The notes: generated by a model not told the origin, from the letters alone. A stretch of 64,000 nucleotides of DNA from Streptomyces spinoverrucosus (GCF_006539505.1 NZ_BJND01000020.1:62001-126000), one strand, 5' to 3'; positions 34,098-44,625 are shown, counted from the first letter of the stretch. Numbers and translations are program-made.

Positions 34098-35090
34098 ATG
34101 AAGATCCTCATGAACGTACCGGAGACCGTCGTCGCGGACGCCCTGCGCGGTATGGCGGCGGCCCATCCGGAGTTGACCGTCGATGTGGAGAACCGGGTGA
34201 TCGTACGGCGGGACGCGCCCGTCGAGGGCAAGGTCGCACTCGTCTCCGGTGGGGGCTCGGGGCATGAGCCGCTGCATGGCGGGTTCGTGGGGCCCGGGAT
34301 GCTGTCGGCCGCCTGCCCCGGGGAGGTTTTCACCTCCCCCGTACCGGACCAGATGGTGCGGGCGGCGGCGGCCGTGGACAGCGGGGCCGGGGTGTTGTTC
34401 GTCGTGAAGAACTACACCGGTGACGTGCTCAACTTCGACATGGCCGCCGAGCTCGCCGAGGACGAGGGCATCCAGATCGCCAAGGTGCTGGTCAACGACG
34501 ACGTGGCCGTCACCGACAGCCTCTACACCGCCGGTCGGCGGGGCACCGGCGCCACGCTGTTCGTGGAGAAGATCGCCGGGGCCGCCGCCGACGAGGGGCA
34601 GCCGCTGGAGCGGGTCGAGGCGATCGCGCGGCAGGTCAACGAGGTCTCGCGCAGCTTCGGGGTGGCACTGAGCGCCTGCACCACGCCCGCGAAGGGCAGC
34701 CCCACCTTCGATCTGCCGCCCGGTGAGCTGGAGTTGGGCATCGGCATCCACGGCGAGCCCGGCCGGGAGCGGCGGGCGATGATGACCTCGCGCGAGATCG
34801 CCGACTTCGCGGTGAACGCCGTACTGGAGGACCTGAGCCCGCGCAATCCCGTCCTGGTCCTGGTCAACGGCATGGGGGCGACCCCGCTGCTGGAGCTGTA
34901 CGGCTTCAACGCCGAGGTGCAGCGCGTGCTCGCCGAGCGCGGCGTCGCCGTCGCCCGCACCCTCGTCGGCAACTACGTGACCTCCCTCGACATGGCCGGC
35001 GCCTCGGTCACCCTGTGCCAGGTCGACGAGGAGTTGCTGCGGCTGTGGGACGCGCCGGTGCGGACGCCGGGGCTGCGCTGGGGTATGTGA
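34098..35090 (+). CDS. dhaK: Dihydroxyacetone kinase subunit K
   Basis: This 330-residue substrate-binding subunit holds dihydroxyacetone covalently through His218 (GIGIHGEPG). The N-terminal SGGGSGHEPLHGG and KNYTGDVLNFDMA are family motifs. It works with DhaL and DhaM to make dihydroxyacetone phosphate with PEP as phosphate source. AGGAGG lies 5 nt before ATG 34098. It is the first gene of the dhaKLM operon, with dhaL 45 bp downstream. Confidence 0.97.
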   Translation: MKILMNVPETVVADALRGMAAAHPELTVDVENRVIVRRDAPVEGKVALVSGGGSGHEPLHGGFVGPGMLSAACPGEVFTSPVPDQMVRAAAAVDSGAGVLFVVKNYTGDVLNFDMAAELAEDEGIQIAKVLVNDDVAVTDSLYTAGRRGTGATLFVEKIAGAAADEGQPLERVEAIARQVNEVSRSFGVALSACTTPAKGSPTFDLPPGELELGIGIHGEPGRERRAMMTSREIADFAVNAVLEDLSPRNPVLVLVNGMGATPLLELYGFNAEVQRVLAERGVAVARTLVGNYVTSLDMAGASVTLCQVDEELLRLWDAPVRTPGLRWGM

Positions 35091-35135
35091 CACGGCGACG
35101 GGACGATCAAGGCACCTACCACGCAAGGAGACCCA

Positions 35136-35735
35136 GTGCTCGACGCCGACTTCTTCCGCCGTTGGATGACGGTGACCGCCGCGTCCGTGGACCGCGAGGC
35201 GGAACGGCTCACGGCCCTCGACTCCCCCATCGGGGACGCCGACCACGGCAGCAATCTGCAACGCGGGTTCACTGCCGTGACGGCGGCGCTGGAGAAGGAG
35301 GCCCCGGACACGCCGGGCGCCATCCTCATCCTGGCGGGGCGGCAGCTGATCTCGACGGTCGGCGGGGCCTCCGGGCCGCTGTACGGCACGCTGCTGCGCC
35401 GCACCGGCAAGGCGCTCGGGGACGCCGCCGAGGTCGACCGGGCACAGCTCGCCGACGCGCTGCGGGCGGGCGTGGACGCCGTGATGACGCTCGGCGGGGC
35501 CGCGCCCGGCGACAAGACGATGATCGACGCCCTGGTGCCGGCGGTGGACGCGCTCGGCGAGTCCTTCGGCGCGGCGCGGAACGCCGCCGAGCACGGCGCG
35601 CTGGCGACGATCCCGTTGCAGGCCCGCAAGGGCCGGGCCAGCTATCTGGGCGAGCGGAGCATCGGGCACCAGGACCCGGGTGCCACCTCGTCGGCGCTGC
35701 TCATCGCGGGGCTCGCCGAGGCGGCCGATGAGTGA
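35136..35735 (+). CDS. dhaL: Dihydroxyacetone kinase subunit L
   Basis: This 199-residue ADP-binding subunit transfers phosphate to DhaK-bound dihydroxyacetone. SPIGDADHGSNLQRG contains the Asp residues that bind Mg-ADP; TVGGASGPLYGTLL and GDKTMIDAL are further motifs. The GTG at 35136 follows AAGGAGA. The stop lies inside the dhaM start region (ATGAGTGA). Confidence 0.96.
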   Translation: MLDADFFRRWMTVTAASVDREAERLTALDSPIGDADHGSNLQRGFTAVTAALEKEAPDTPGAILILAGRQLISTVGGASGPLYGTLLRRTGKALGDAAEVDRAQLADALRAGVDAVMTLGGAAPGDKTMIDALVPAVDALGESFGAARNAAEHGALATIPLQARKGRASYLGERSIGHQDPGATSSALLIAGLAEAADE

Positions 35736-35772
35736 CGAGAAGATGAGTGCCGAGAAGATGAGTGACGAGAAG
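35728..35772 (+). repeat. Triple 15-bp tandem repeat at the dhaM start
   Basis: Three adjacent copies of ATGAGTG(A/C)CGAGAAG occupy 35728-35742, 35743-35757 and 35758-35772, differing at one base. Each begins with ATG in the dhaM frame and contains GAGAAG just before the next ATG. Confidence 0.9.
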
Positions 35773-36168
35773 CTGGTCGGGATCGTGCTGGTGTCGCACA
35801 GCGCGCAGGTCGCCGCGTCCGTGGCCGAGCTGGCGAAGGCGCTCGCGGGCGGCGCTACGGCGGTGCCCGTCGCCCCGGCGGGCGGCACCGAGGGCGGCGA
35901 GCTGGGGACGAGCGCGGAGCTGATCGCCGCCGCGGCCGCGTCCGTGGACCGGGGCGCCGGGGTCGCCGTACTCACCGACCTCGGCAGCGCCGTCCTCACC
36001 GTGAAGGCGCTGCTGGCCGAGGGCGACGAACTCCCCGCCCAGTCGCGCCTGGTGGACTGCCCGTTCGTCGAGGGCGCCGTCGCCGCGGTCGTCACGGCGG
36101 CCACGGGAGCCGACCTGGACGCGGTGGCGGCGGCGGCCTCGGAGGCGTACAGCTACCGCAAGGTCTGA
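35728..36168 (+). CDS. dhaM: PTS-dependent dihydroxyacetone kinase phosphotransferase subunit M
   Basis: This 146-residue protein is an EIIA-like domain with the phospho-accepting His24 in IVLVSHSAQVA; it passes phosphate from HPr to DhaL-bound ADP. The later part (LTDLGSAVLTVKALL) is typical of the family. The first 15 residues are three copies of MS(D/A)EK, so ATG 35728, 35743 and 35758 are all possible starts; the core domain begins at KLVGIVL. It is the single-domain form lacking the fused HPr and EI domains of E. coli DhaM. Confidence 0.93.
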   Translation: MSDEKMSAEKMSDEKLVGIVLVSHSAQVAASVAELAKALAGGATAVPVAPAGGTEGGELGTSAELIAAAAASVDRGAGVAVLTDLGSAVLTVKALLAEGDELPAQSRLVDCPFVEGAVAAVVTAATGADLDAVAAAASEAYSYRKV

Positions 36169-36192
36169 CACCCGGGCCGACCCCTCCGCTGA

Positions 36193-36246
36193 CGGCGGCG
36201 GAGGGCGAACGGGCGGTCATCTCCCGCCCGTCCCCCTCCGCCGCCG
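36193..36246. terminator. Nested bidirectional terminator after dhaM
   Basis: An outer 13-bp perfect stem (CGGCGGCGGAGGG at 36193-36205 with its complement at 36234-36246) encloses an inner 7-bp stem (ACGGGCG at 36209-36215 with CGCCCGT at 36225-36231). It separates the convergent dhaKLM operon and tetR gene, which ends at 36262. Confidence 0.75.
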
Positions 36247-36261
36247 TATCGGCTCACCGCC

Positions 36262-36888
36262 TCACCTCAACCCCTCCGCGACCACGCCCAACGCCGACCG
36301 CACCGCCGCCTCCAGCTCATCCCCCTGTGCCCCGCGCCCGGCGTCCCGCCACGCGTAGTGCTCCACGGCCGCCCGCAGGGCCGCGTTGAACATCGCCGCC
36401 TGGATGGCCGCCCGCGGATCGTCGGCCGGGAGCCCGGCCCGCTCGGCGAGGGCGCGGGCGAACGCCGGTTCGGCCTCGTCGTACGTCTGGAGCCAGACCG
36501 CGCGCAGGCCCGGCTCGGTCCGGGTCAGCCGTACCAGCGGCCCGAGGATCGAGCGCTCGGGACCGGCCACCAGCTCGGGCTCGCCCGCGAGCGCCCCGTC
36601 GAAGGCGGCGACGAGCGGCTGTCCCGGCCGCCAGTCGCGCAGACACCCGACGAGCATCTCTATCCCGGCCGAGAACAGCGGCCGTACGCAGCTCTCCTTG
36701 CTCGGGAAGTACCGCCACACCGTACGCGCCGAGACCCCGACCGCCTGGCCGATCTGCTCGCCGGTGGTCGCGTGGACGCCCTGACGCACGAACAGGTCCA
36801 CGGCCGCGCGGGCGATCCGCAGCCGTATCTCGGCCTTGCGCGCTTCAGTCAGCGGTGGTCGGCCCGTGCGTCCATGGGCTGCGGCCAT
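36262..36888 (-). CDS. TetR-family transcriptional regulator
   Basis: The protein has 208 residues. The N-terminal helix-turn-helix is visible in TTGEQIGQAVGVSARTVWRYFPSKE (given here as the recognition region, residues about 41-65, ending in the family's TVWRYFPSKE). The C-terminal helices form the ligand pocket. It is divergent from the SDR gene at 37018 with a 129-bp gap, so it probably controls that gene and itself. The ligand is unknown. Confidence 0.9.
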   Translation of the reverse strand: MAAAHGRTGRPPLTEARKAEIRLRIARAAVDLFVRQGVHATTGEQIGQAVGVSARTVWRYFPSKESCVRPLFSAGIEMLVGCLRDWRPGQPLVAAFDGALAGEPELVAGPERSILGPLVRLTRTEPGLRAVWLQTYDEAEPAFARALAERAGLPADDPRAAIQAAMFNAALRAAVEHYAWRDAGRGAQGDELEAAVRSALGVVAEGLR

Positions 36889-36945
36889 CTGGTCCTCCGG
36901 TGCCGGGGAAGGGGAAACGGTCTTGCGGAATTCTCCACCAAGACT

Positions 36946-36967
36946 TTATGTCACGCAGAGACACTAA
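36946..36967. promoter_or_regulatory. Candidate TetR operator
   Basis: In the tetR-SDR gap, TTATGTC and GACACTAA form an imperfect inverted repeat around ACGCAGA. The half-sites TTA.GTC and GAC..TAA are offset by one base, so the call is tentative; its place between divergent genes supports it. Confidence 0.4.
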
Positions 36968-37017
36968 GCCGTACGGTAGGACCGCACACGCCTCCCCTCA
37001 ATCCCAGGAGCACCCGT

Positions 37018-37779
37018 ATGACCATTGGACTGGACGGCCGCAGCGTCATCGTCACCGGAGCGGGCTCGGGCATCGGGCGCGCCGCCGCCCTGGCCTTCGC
37101 AGCCGAAGGCGCTCGAGTCGTGGTGGCGGACCTCAACGCCGAGGGCGCGGAGGCGACCGTCAAGGAGATAGCGGAGGCGGGCGGCACCGCCGTCGCCGTC
37201 ACCGGCGACCTCAGTGAGCAGGCCGTCGTCGACCGGGTGACGCGGACGGCGGTGGAGCGCTTCGGCGGGGTGGACGTGCTGGTGAACAATGCCGGGATCA
37301 TGGACCGCATGTCGGCGCTCGCGGATGTCAGCGACGCGGAGTGGGAGCGGGTCATCCGGGTCAACCTCACCGCGCCGTTCCTGCTCACCCGGGCGGTGCT
37401 GCCGCACATGCTCGCCGTCGGCCGGGGCGCGATCGTCAGCACCGCCTCCGAGGCGTCCCTGCGCGGCAGCGCGGCCGGTGCCGCCTACACCGCCTCGAAG
37501 CACGGGGTGGCGGGGCTGACGAAGTCCCTCGCGGTGATGTACCGGAAGCAGGGCATCCGCGCGAACGCCATCGCCCCGGGCGGCACCAGCACCGGCATCG
37601 CCGTCGACGCCGAGCAGGGCGCGCACGGGCCCTCGACCCTCGGCCCGCACTTCGTCAACCTGGGCAGGCTGGCCCAGCCCGAGGAGCAGGCCGCCGCCAT
37701 CGTGTTCCTCGCCTCGGACGCGGCGAGCAACATCAACGGCGTGATCCTGCCCGTCGACGACGGCTGGTCCGCCGTCTGA
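37018..37779 (+). CDS. Short-chain dehydrogenase/reductase
   Basis: The protein has 253 residues and a Rossmann fold with GAGSGIGR (residues about 14-21) for NAD(P) binding, NNAG, the catalytic Ser (STASEAS) and YTASK (Tyr and Lys). VVVADLNAEGA suggests an Asp at the end of strand 2, favouring NAD over NADP. AGGAG lies 7 nt before ATG 37018. The substrate is unknown; it is probably controlled by the divergent TetR gene. Confidence 0.92.
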   Translation: MTIGLDGRSVIVTGAGSGIGRAAALAFAAEGARVVVADLNAEGAEATVKEIAEAGGTAVAVTGDLSEQAVVDRVTRTAVERFGGVDVLVNNAGIMDRMSALADVSDAEWERVIRVNLTAPFLLTRAVLPHMLAVGRGAIVSTASEASLRGSAAGAAYTASKHGVAGLTKSLAVMYRKQGIRANAIAPGGTSTGIAVDAEQGAHGPSTLGPHFVNLGRLAQPEEQAAAIVFLASDAASNINGVILPVDDGWSAV

Positions 37780-37816
37780 CGGTCACTCAGCCACCGCGGG
37801 CAGCCGTGACGGCCGC

Positions 37817-38545
37817 TCACCCACCATCCACGAATCGCCGCGCCAGCCGCTCCCCCTCCGCCACGGCGGCAGCATGGCTCCCCAGGGGCGAGACCTGCGA
37901 GTCCTTGAAGATGATGTAGGTGACACCGGAGTCCGTTCCCCCACTCAGCGGGTCGGGCGGGATACCGAGGGCCCGGGCGGCGGCGTACGACGCCTCGCCG
38001 ATGACCTCGCGCGGCCCGGTGTCACCGACGACCGCGTACTGCACCCGGCCGCGATGGATGACGGCGGCCACCGATCCGCCGCGCACGCCGTGCTCGCGGT
38101 AGTCCCAGATGCGGCTGGGGACGGGCACGACGACGTAGGGGAGGCGTTCGGCGTTCAGGTGACGGCCGTCGGAGGTCTGGAAGGCCGTGCTGGCGGCGAA
38201 GTACGGGTCGGCGCGGCGGTTGCAGCGGCGGCCGGGGCGGCCGTCGCAGTCGATGTCCATGTCGGCCGTCCAGAAGACGGCGTCCCGGGTGCCACAGACG
38301 GGGATGGTTCTGGGCCGGCCGGCGTCGGTGCGGTAGCGGCCACTGGACACGGGGGTGCAGTCCCGCAGCTTGGCCAGCAGGTCGGCCGCCTGGACGGCAT
38401 CCTCGGCCGGTCTCTCCTGCCGGGAGCGGGGTTCCTTGGGCGGGTGGGCGGTCGAGGGGGTCGCCGGGGCGAGCAGGGCGGCACCTGCCGCGGCCAGGGC
38501 GAGCAACTGGACACGCACGATAAGAAACTCTCTGATGGGGGACAC
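37817..38545 (-). CDS. Secreted GH75-family chitosanase
   Basis: The protein has about 242 residues with a signal peptide (VRVQLLALAAAGAALLAPAT, cleaved around STAHP). The mature part matches the GH75 layout: FWTADMDIDCDG holds the catalytic Asp region, followed by TAFQTSDGRHLNAERLPYVV and GDTGPREVIGEAS. It would hydrolyse chitosan outside the cell. GTG 38545 and GTG 38515 are both possible starts. It converges on the SDR gene. Confidence 0.8.
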   Translation of the reverse strand: MSPIREFLIVRVQLLALAAAGAALLAPATPSTAHPPKEPRSRQERPAEDAVQAADLLAKLRDCTPVSSGRYRTDAGRPRTIPVCGTRDAVFWTADMDIDCDGRPGRRCNRRADPYFAASTAFQTSDGRHLNAERLPYVVVPVPSRIWDYREHGVRGGSVAAVIHRGRVQYAVVGDTGPREVIGEASYAAARALGIPPDPLSGGTDSGVTYIIFKDSQVSPLGSHAAAVAEGERLARRFVDGG

Positions 38546-38879
38546 TGACGGTCACTCAGCACCATCTGATGCTGTCCCTGATCATGGGGCCACCCGAGGG
38601 GTCCGGAGGGTGCACGCCACGCTGTCCACCAGGGGCCGGGGCCCGAGCCCGTGTCGGCTCGGTCTCCCGGCCGCCCCGGCCGGCGCGGGATCAGCGACGA
38701 CAGCGGTCCGCGCCCGCAGCACGAACTTCCCCTCGCTCAGGGAGAGTTCGGCCGTGCTCGCTTCAGCATACGTAACCGTGCCGGGCGCTCAGGAAGGCAC
38801 CGCCCTCTTGATGTGATCGCGTCAGTCACGTCATATTGGTCCGGACCATTGCCGACGTGCCGTCCCGGGAGGCCGAGTC
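38546..38879. other. Divergent intergenic region, chitosanase/FN3 lipoprotein
   Basis: This 334-bp gap separates the chitosanase (minus) and FN3 protein (plus) genes and must contain both promoters. It carries the palindrome TGGTCCGGACCA near the FN3 gene. No further ORF or RNA was recognised. Confidence 0.5.
38837..38848. promoter_or_regulatory. dre-like palindrome TGGTCCGGACCA
   Basis: A perfect 12-bp palindrome 32 bp before the GTG of the FN3 lipoprotein gene. It resembles DasR-responsive elements (consensus TGGTCTAGACCA) that control chitin and aminosugar genes in Streptomyces, differing in the two central bases (CG for TA). Its neighbours are a chitosanase and an FN3 protein. Confidence 0.45.
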
Positions 38880-39860
38880 GTGCGACGCGTTCCCGTCCCC
38901 GCTGCCCTGGCCCTCGGCGTCCTGCTGCTCGTCCCGTCCTGCGGCTGGGGCGGTACGGCGGACGGCGACGAGGGACGGCTGCCCGCCGCGCCTACCGGGG
39001 TCACCGCGGCGGCGGGCAGCGCCACCAGCGTCCATGTGATGTGGAACGCGGTGGCCTCGGGCGACATCAGCGGCTACGAGGTGTACCGCGACGCCACGAA
39101 GGTCGAGGAGGTCCACGGCTCCGAGCACATGGTGGACGTCACCCGGCTCAGGCCGTCGACGACGTACGTCTTCACCGTGCGGGCCCGGGACACCGAGGGG
39201 CGGCTCGGGCCGCGCAGTCGTGCGGTGCGGGCGCGGACACCCGCCGCCGTCGCGGCCGACACCTCGGCCCCCTCGCGGCCGGGCGGGACACGGGGGCGGG
39301 CCGCCGGGAGCCGGGCGGTGCAGTTGTCGTGGGCCGCTTCGACGGACGACCGGGGCGTGGCGTCGTACGAGGTCTACCAGGGCAGCACGAAGATCCACAG
39401 CGTGGGCGGGGAACAGACCGCGACCGTGGTGACGGGGCTGCGGCCGGGCACCAGCTACACCTTCACGGTGCGGGCGCGGGACGCAGCGGACAACGTCTCC
39501 GCCGCCGGCGCCGCCGTCCGGCTCACCACCGCGCCGGGCACGGACGACGGGCGGGACACCGCGCCGACCGACTTCCGTGCGACGACCCGGCGCGCCGACG
39601 GGGCCTACCACCTCGACCTGTCGTGGGTGCCGCCCGAGGCGGACGGAGTGATCACCGAGTACCAGGTCCACCTCGACGGCCGTCCGGCCACCTCCCTCGT
39701 CTGGGGCGGGACCGCGCCCCGGGGCAGGGCGACGTACAGCTTCTACGTCGGGCGGGAGGCCGGGGTGAGCCATCGGGTGCGGCTGCGCGCCCGGTTGCCG
39801 GACGGCACGTGGGGCGGCTTCTCGGCGGAGCGGACGGTCACGACCGGCGGGGGGCGCTGA
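38880..39860 (+). CDS. Lipoprotein with three fibronectin type III domains
   Basis: The protein has about 326 residues. The signal peptide ends in a lipobox (LLVPSCGW, Cys about residue 21), so it should be anchored outside the membrane. Three FN3 domains follow, shown by the repeated patterns SGYEVYRDATKV, TTYVFTVRARD, SYEVYQGSTKI and TSYTFTVRARD, and a third one beginning APTDFRATTRR. FN3 domains in Streptomyces secreted proteins often accompany polysaccharide hydrolases; no catalytic domain is present here. The start is GTG 38880. Confidence 0.85.
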   Translation: MRRVPVPAALALGVLLLVPSCGWGGTADGDEGRLPAAPTGVTAAAGSATSVHVMWNAVASGDISGYEVYRDATKVEEVHGSEHMVDVTRLRPSTTYVFTVRARDTEGRLGPRSRAVRARTPAAVAADTSAPSRPGGTRGRAAGSRAVQLSWAASTDDRGVASYEVYQGSTKIHSVGGEQTATVVTGLRPGTSYTFTVRARDAADNVSAAGAAVRLTTAPGTDDGRDTAPTDFRATTRRADGAYHLDLSWVPPEADGVITEYQVHLDGRPATSLVWGGTAPRGRATYSFYVGREAGVSHRVRLRARLPDGTWGGFSAERTVTTGGGR

Positions 39861-40025
39861 GGGCCCGGTTATCCCCCGGGCGGCGGAGTCCGTCACCTGT
39901 GCGGGTGCGGTCCGCATGCGGGACGGGCCGGGGGCACGTTGGCTACCCATGAGGCAGCACGGGCGTTCCCCGACCTCGGCGGCGCAAGGGATGTACCGCC
40001 AACCGTGCCGCCGGAGGGCAGTCCC

Positions 40026-40562
40026 ATGCGTACTTCTCAGCCTCTGCTCGGGGCGGCCGTGGCGGCCGCCGCGCTGCCGCTGGCCCTGGTCGCCGGACCG
40101 GCCGCCGCGAACTCCGGGATCTCGGTGAGCACCCGCGGCTCCACGGTCTCGGTGACGACCAGCGCCTGCACCCTGTTGAACGGCAGGTGGGGCACCGCCT
40201 CGCTGCTCAGCAGCGGCCAGGCGACCTTCGCTCAGGGCCGCCAGGTGGCGTTGTCCGGCAGGACGACCGCCCTGCAGAGCTCGGTCTGGTCGAACGTCAG
40301 CCCGGGCACGTACACGGTGATCGTCATTTGTTCCAACGGCAACACCGCCGGCACCCAGTCCGTCATCGTCTCCCCCGGGTCCACGCCGACCATCTCGGCG
40401 ACGTCCACGGCCTCGCCCACGCGCGGTGTGGTCGGCGGTGTCGGCGGCGCCAGCCGGGACTACGGCACGCTGACGCTCGTGGGGGGTGGGGCGCTGGTGG
40501 GGACCGGGGTGATCGCCACGGTCTGGTTCCTGCGCCGCCGCTCGAAGCCGTACCGGCTCTGA
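40026..40562 (+). CDS. Exported, membrane-anchored surface protein
   Basis: This 178-residue protein starts with a signal peptide (MRTSQPLLGAAVAAAALPLA, cleaved near GPAAANS). The exported part is rich in Ser and Thr with two Cys (SACTLL and IVICSN), probably a disulfide in a small beta domain. It ends with a membrane helix (LTLVGGGALVGTGVIATVWFL) and the basic stop-transfer RRRSKPYRL. The architecture resembles LAXTG-less anchored proteins; no sortase motif is seen. The function is unknown. Confidence 0.75.
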   Translation: MRTSQPLLGAAVAAAALPLALVAGPAAANSGISVSTRGSTVSVTTSACTLLNGRWGTASLLSSGQATFAQGRQVALSGRTTALQSSVWSNVSPGTYTVIVICSNGNTAGTQSVIVSPGSTPTISATSTASPTRGVVGGVGGASRDYGTLTLVGGGALVGTGVIATVWFLRRRSKPYRL

Positions 40563-40575
40563 GGCACACCCGCGC

Positions 40576-41127
40576 TCACTTCGCGTCGCGGTCCGGAATT
40601 TCGGCGAACTCCGCCAGGGCGTGCTCCAGCCACCCCGTCCAGAACGTCTCCAGGTCGATACCGGCCCGCAGCACCAGATGCTGGAGCCGGTCCTGGGGGC
40701 TGTCCTTGCCCGGCGGGAAGTCGCGCCGTTCGATCTCCTCGTACTCCGCCAACTGCCGCCGGTGCAGATCGAGATGGCGGCGCAGATCGGCCACGATGCC
40801 CTCGGTGCCGACCACGGCCGCGGCGCGCAGCCGCAGCAGCAGCGGGTCGCGGTGCGGCCTGGGGTCCTGTGCGGCGGCGGTCCAGCGGGCCAGTTCGGCG
40901 CGGCCCGCGGGCAGTACCTCGTAGTTCTTCTTCTGCCCGCGCACCGGCTGCTCGGCGGGCAGGGCCCGGATCAGCCCCTCGGCCTCCAGTTTTCCCAGCT
41001 CGCGATAGATCTGCTGATGCGTCGCCGACCAGAAGTAGCCGATCGACCGGTCGAAGCGGCGGGTCAGCTCCAGCCCCGAGGACGGCTTTTCGAGCAGGGC
41101 GGTGAGGATCGCGTGCGGGAGTGACAT
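40576..41127 (-). CDS. PadR-family transcriptional regulator
   Basis: The protein has about 183 residues. The N-terminal winged helix (MSLPHAILTALLEKPSSG, then GYFWSATHQQIYRELGKLEAEG) is the PadR signature, followed by the C-terminal dimerisation helices. ATG 41127 has GGAT upstream; ATG 41136 is an alternative. It lies 30 bp behind the dienoyl-CoA reductase-like gene on the same strand, so the two form an operon. A perfect palindrome upstream of that operon is the likely binding site. Confidence 0.9.
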   Translation of the reverse strand: MSLPHAILTALLEKPSSGLELTRRFDRSIGYFWSATHQQIYRELGKLEAEGLIRALPAEQPVRGQKKNYEVLPAGRAELARWTAAAQDPRPHRDPLLLRLRAAAVVGTEGIVADLRRHLDLHRRQLAEYEEIERRDFPPGKDSPQDRLQHLVLRAGIDLETFWTGWLEHALAEFAEIPDRDAK

Positions 41128-41157
41128 GGGGGCCATCCTAGGGACGGCCCCTTGACG

Positions 41158-43224
<2,067 letters not shown>

Positions 43225-43244
43225 TTATGCAACTAGTTGCATAA
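43225..43244. promoter_or_regulatory. Perfect 20-bp palindromic operator
   Basis: TTATGCAACTAGTTGCATAA is a perfect inverted repeat about 50 bp before the ATG of the fadH-padR operon. Its position and symmetry, and the operon's own PadR regulator, make it the likely autoregulatory operator. Confidence 0.75.
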
Positions 43245-43258
43245 CGGCAGGGGCGTCG

Positions 43259-43633
43259 TCAGCGACTCTCCAGCCTCACGTGCAGCTCTCGCTCCTGGTC
43301 GCCGGAGGCCGTGGCGAGGTCGTGCACCCTGAACAGGTCGTGCAGGGTGGTGCGGAAGCGGTCGATCGCCCAGTAGCCGCCGTGCGCGTCGGCCTCGACG
43401 GAGGCGGAGAGCCGGGGGTTGGTGGTGTGCGGGCCCGTGTGCGGTGCGGAGACCTCGAAAGTGCCCAGCCACACCGTCGGCCGGACCTCGTGCCAGTCGC
43501 GCGGTACGTCCTCGGAGCACCGGTCCGAGTCGAAGTACTCGCACAGGGTGTCGAACACGATCCGGGCGTCCTCCTTGCTGCATCCGCTGATCTCCACGGA
43601 GACGGATTCCGGGTGCAGTCGCTCACTGTCCAT
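43259..43633 (-). CDS. Hypothetical protein (124 aa)
   Basis: This is a hydrophilic, acidic protein without signal peptide or membrane segment. It contains single Cys residues in ISGCSKEDARIVFDTLCEYF and DRCSEDVPRDW, and a beta-rich C-terminal half (TVWLGTFEVSAP; GYWAIDRFRTTLHDLFRVHD). ATG 43633 fits the conserved-looking MDSERLHPESVSVEISG opening. No family was recognised. It precedes fadH on the same strand but is separated from it by the palindromic operator, so it is probably a separate transcription unit. Confidence 0.65.
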   Translation of the reverse strand: MDSERLHPESVSVEISGCSKEDARIVFDTLCEYFDSDRCSEDVPRDWHEVRPTVWLGTFEVSAPHTGPHTTNPRLSASVEADAHGGYWAIDRFRTTLHDLFRVHDLATASGDQERELHVRLESR

Positions 43634-43752
43634 CGTGGTGACTCCTCTCGTGGCCGCGCTGCGGTACGGCAGCGGGTTCCCGCACGGCGCCGTGCCGCAC
43701 TCCCAGAAAACCACCACATTCCGGGATGTACAGCCCCGAGAGGAGCGCCGGC

Positions 43753-44625
43753 TCAGCTTCTGGTGAAGCGGTATGTCTTGCTGTCGGTCAGGATGCAGAA
43801 GCCGGGCGACAGCACGATCACGCGCAGGGTGCCGGTGCGGCGGTCGTAGTCGATGCCCTCCGCCTCGTAGGTGCCGGAGCAGCCACTGCGCAGCGGGAGC
43901 TGACGCAGGGCCGTGACCTGGCCGGACACGTCGGAGGTGCCGTTCGGCGGGGCGGACAGGTCGATCTGGAGCAGCGGCTTGGTGATGCCGAAGAGCGTGC
44001 CCGCCGGGTCGTCGGAGGAGCACAGCAGGGTGGTCGGGCCGGTGAAGTCGCAGCCCTGTACGTCGCGGACCGCGTGGTCGAGGTGGACGGTGGCGGCCTG
44101 CGGGAGGTTGGCCGAGGGCGAGGTACTGGGGTTGACTCCGGGCGTCGGGAAGACGAGCAGGCGGTTCATGGTGCCGTACTCGCCCGCGAGCATCCACTGG
44201 CCGTCGGGTGAGATCGCGACCCAGGAGTTGTTCAGGGCCTCTCCCGCGCTGAGCGTGTGGACGTACTCCGACCAGGTGCCGCCGGGCGACTGCACCCGGA
44301 ACATCTTGGTGCTGCCCGAGTCACGCTGGTACGGCTCGATGTAGTGGCCGTCGTAGGAGGCGTCGGGGTCGCCGACGTGGTTCCAGCCGCGGCTGCTGAC
44401 GGAGGAGGGGATGGTGCCGACGCCGGTGTACCGGTTGGGGCTGCCGGCCGGGGCCTCGACCGAGGTCAGGCCCTGGCTCTCGGTGAGCGGGTCGGCCCGG
44501 TCGGAGCCGACCTCGGTCCAGGTGTCGGCGGCGGTGGCGGAGGGGGCGGCGAGCAGGGTGAGGGCGCAGGCGGCGAGCCCGGCCAGGAGGGTGCGACAAC
44601 GTTGCCGCGGGCGGCGTGAGGGCAT
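43753..44625 (-). CDS. Secreted protein, beta-propeller-like
   Basis: The protein has about 290 residues. The N-terminus (PSRRPRQRCRTLLAGLAACA, ending SATAADTW) is a signal peptide with a possible twin-arginine character (two Arg near the start, not a full consensus). The mature part is beta-rich with repeated SPDGQW- and LLCSSDDPAG-type motifs, and four Cys forming likely disulfides (VQGCDF, LLCSSD, SGCSGTYEAEG, GFCILTDSKTY). GGAG precedes ATG 44625. The function is unknown. Confidence 0.7.
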   Translation of the reverse strand: MPSRRPRQRCRTLLAGLAACALTLLAAPSATAADTWTEVGSDRADPLTESQGLTSVEAPAGSPNRYTGVGTIPSSVSSRGWNHVGDPDASYDGHYIEPYQRDSGSTKMFRVQSPGGTWSEYVHTLSAGEALNNSWVAISPDGQWMLAGEYGTMNRLLVFPTPGVNPSTSPSANLPQAATVHLDHAVRDVQGCDFTGPTTLLCSSDDPAGTLFGITKPLLQIDLSAPPNGTSDVSGQVTALRQLPLRSGCSGTYEAEGIDYDRRTGTLRVIVLSPGFCILTDSKTYRFTRS

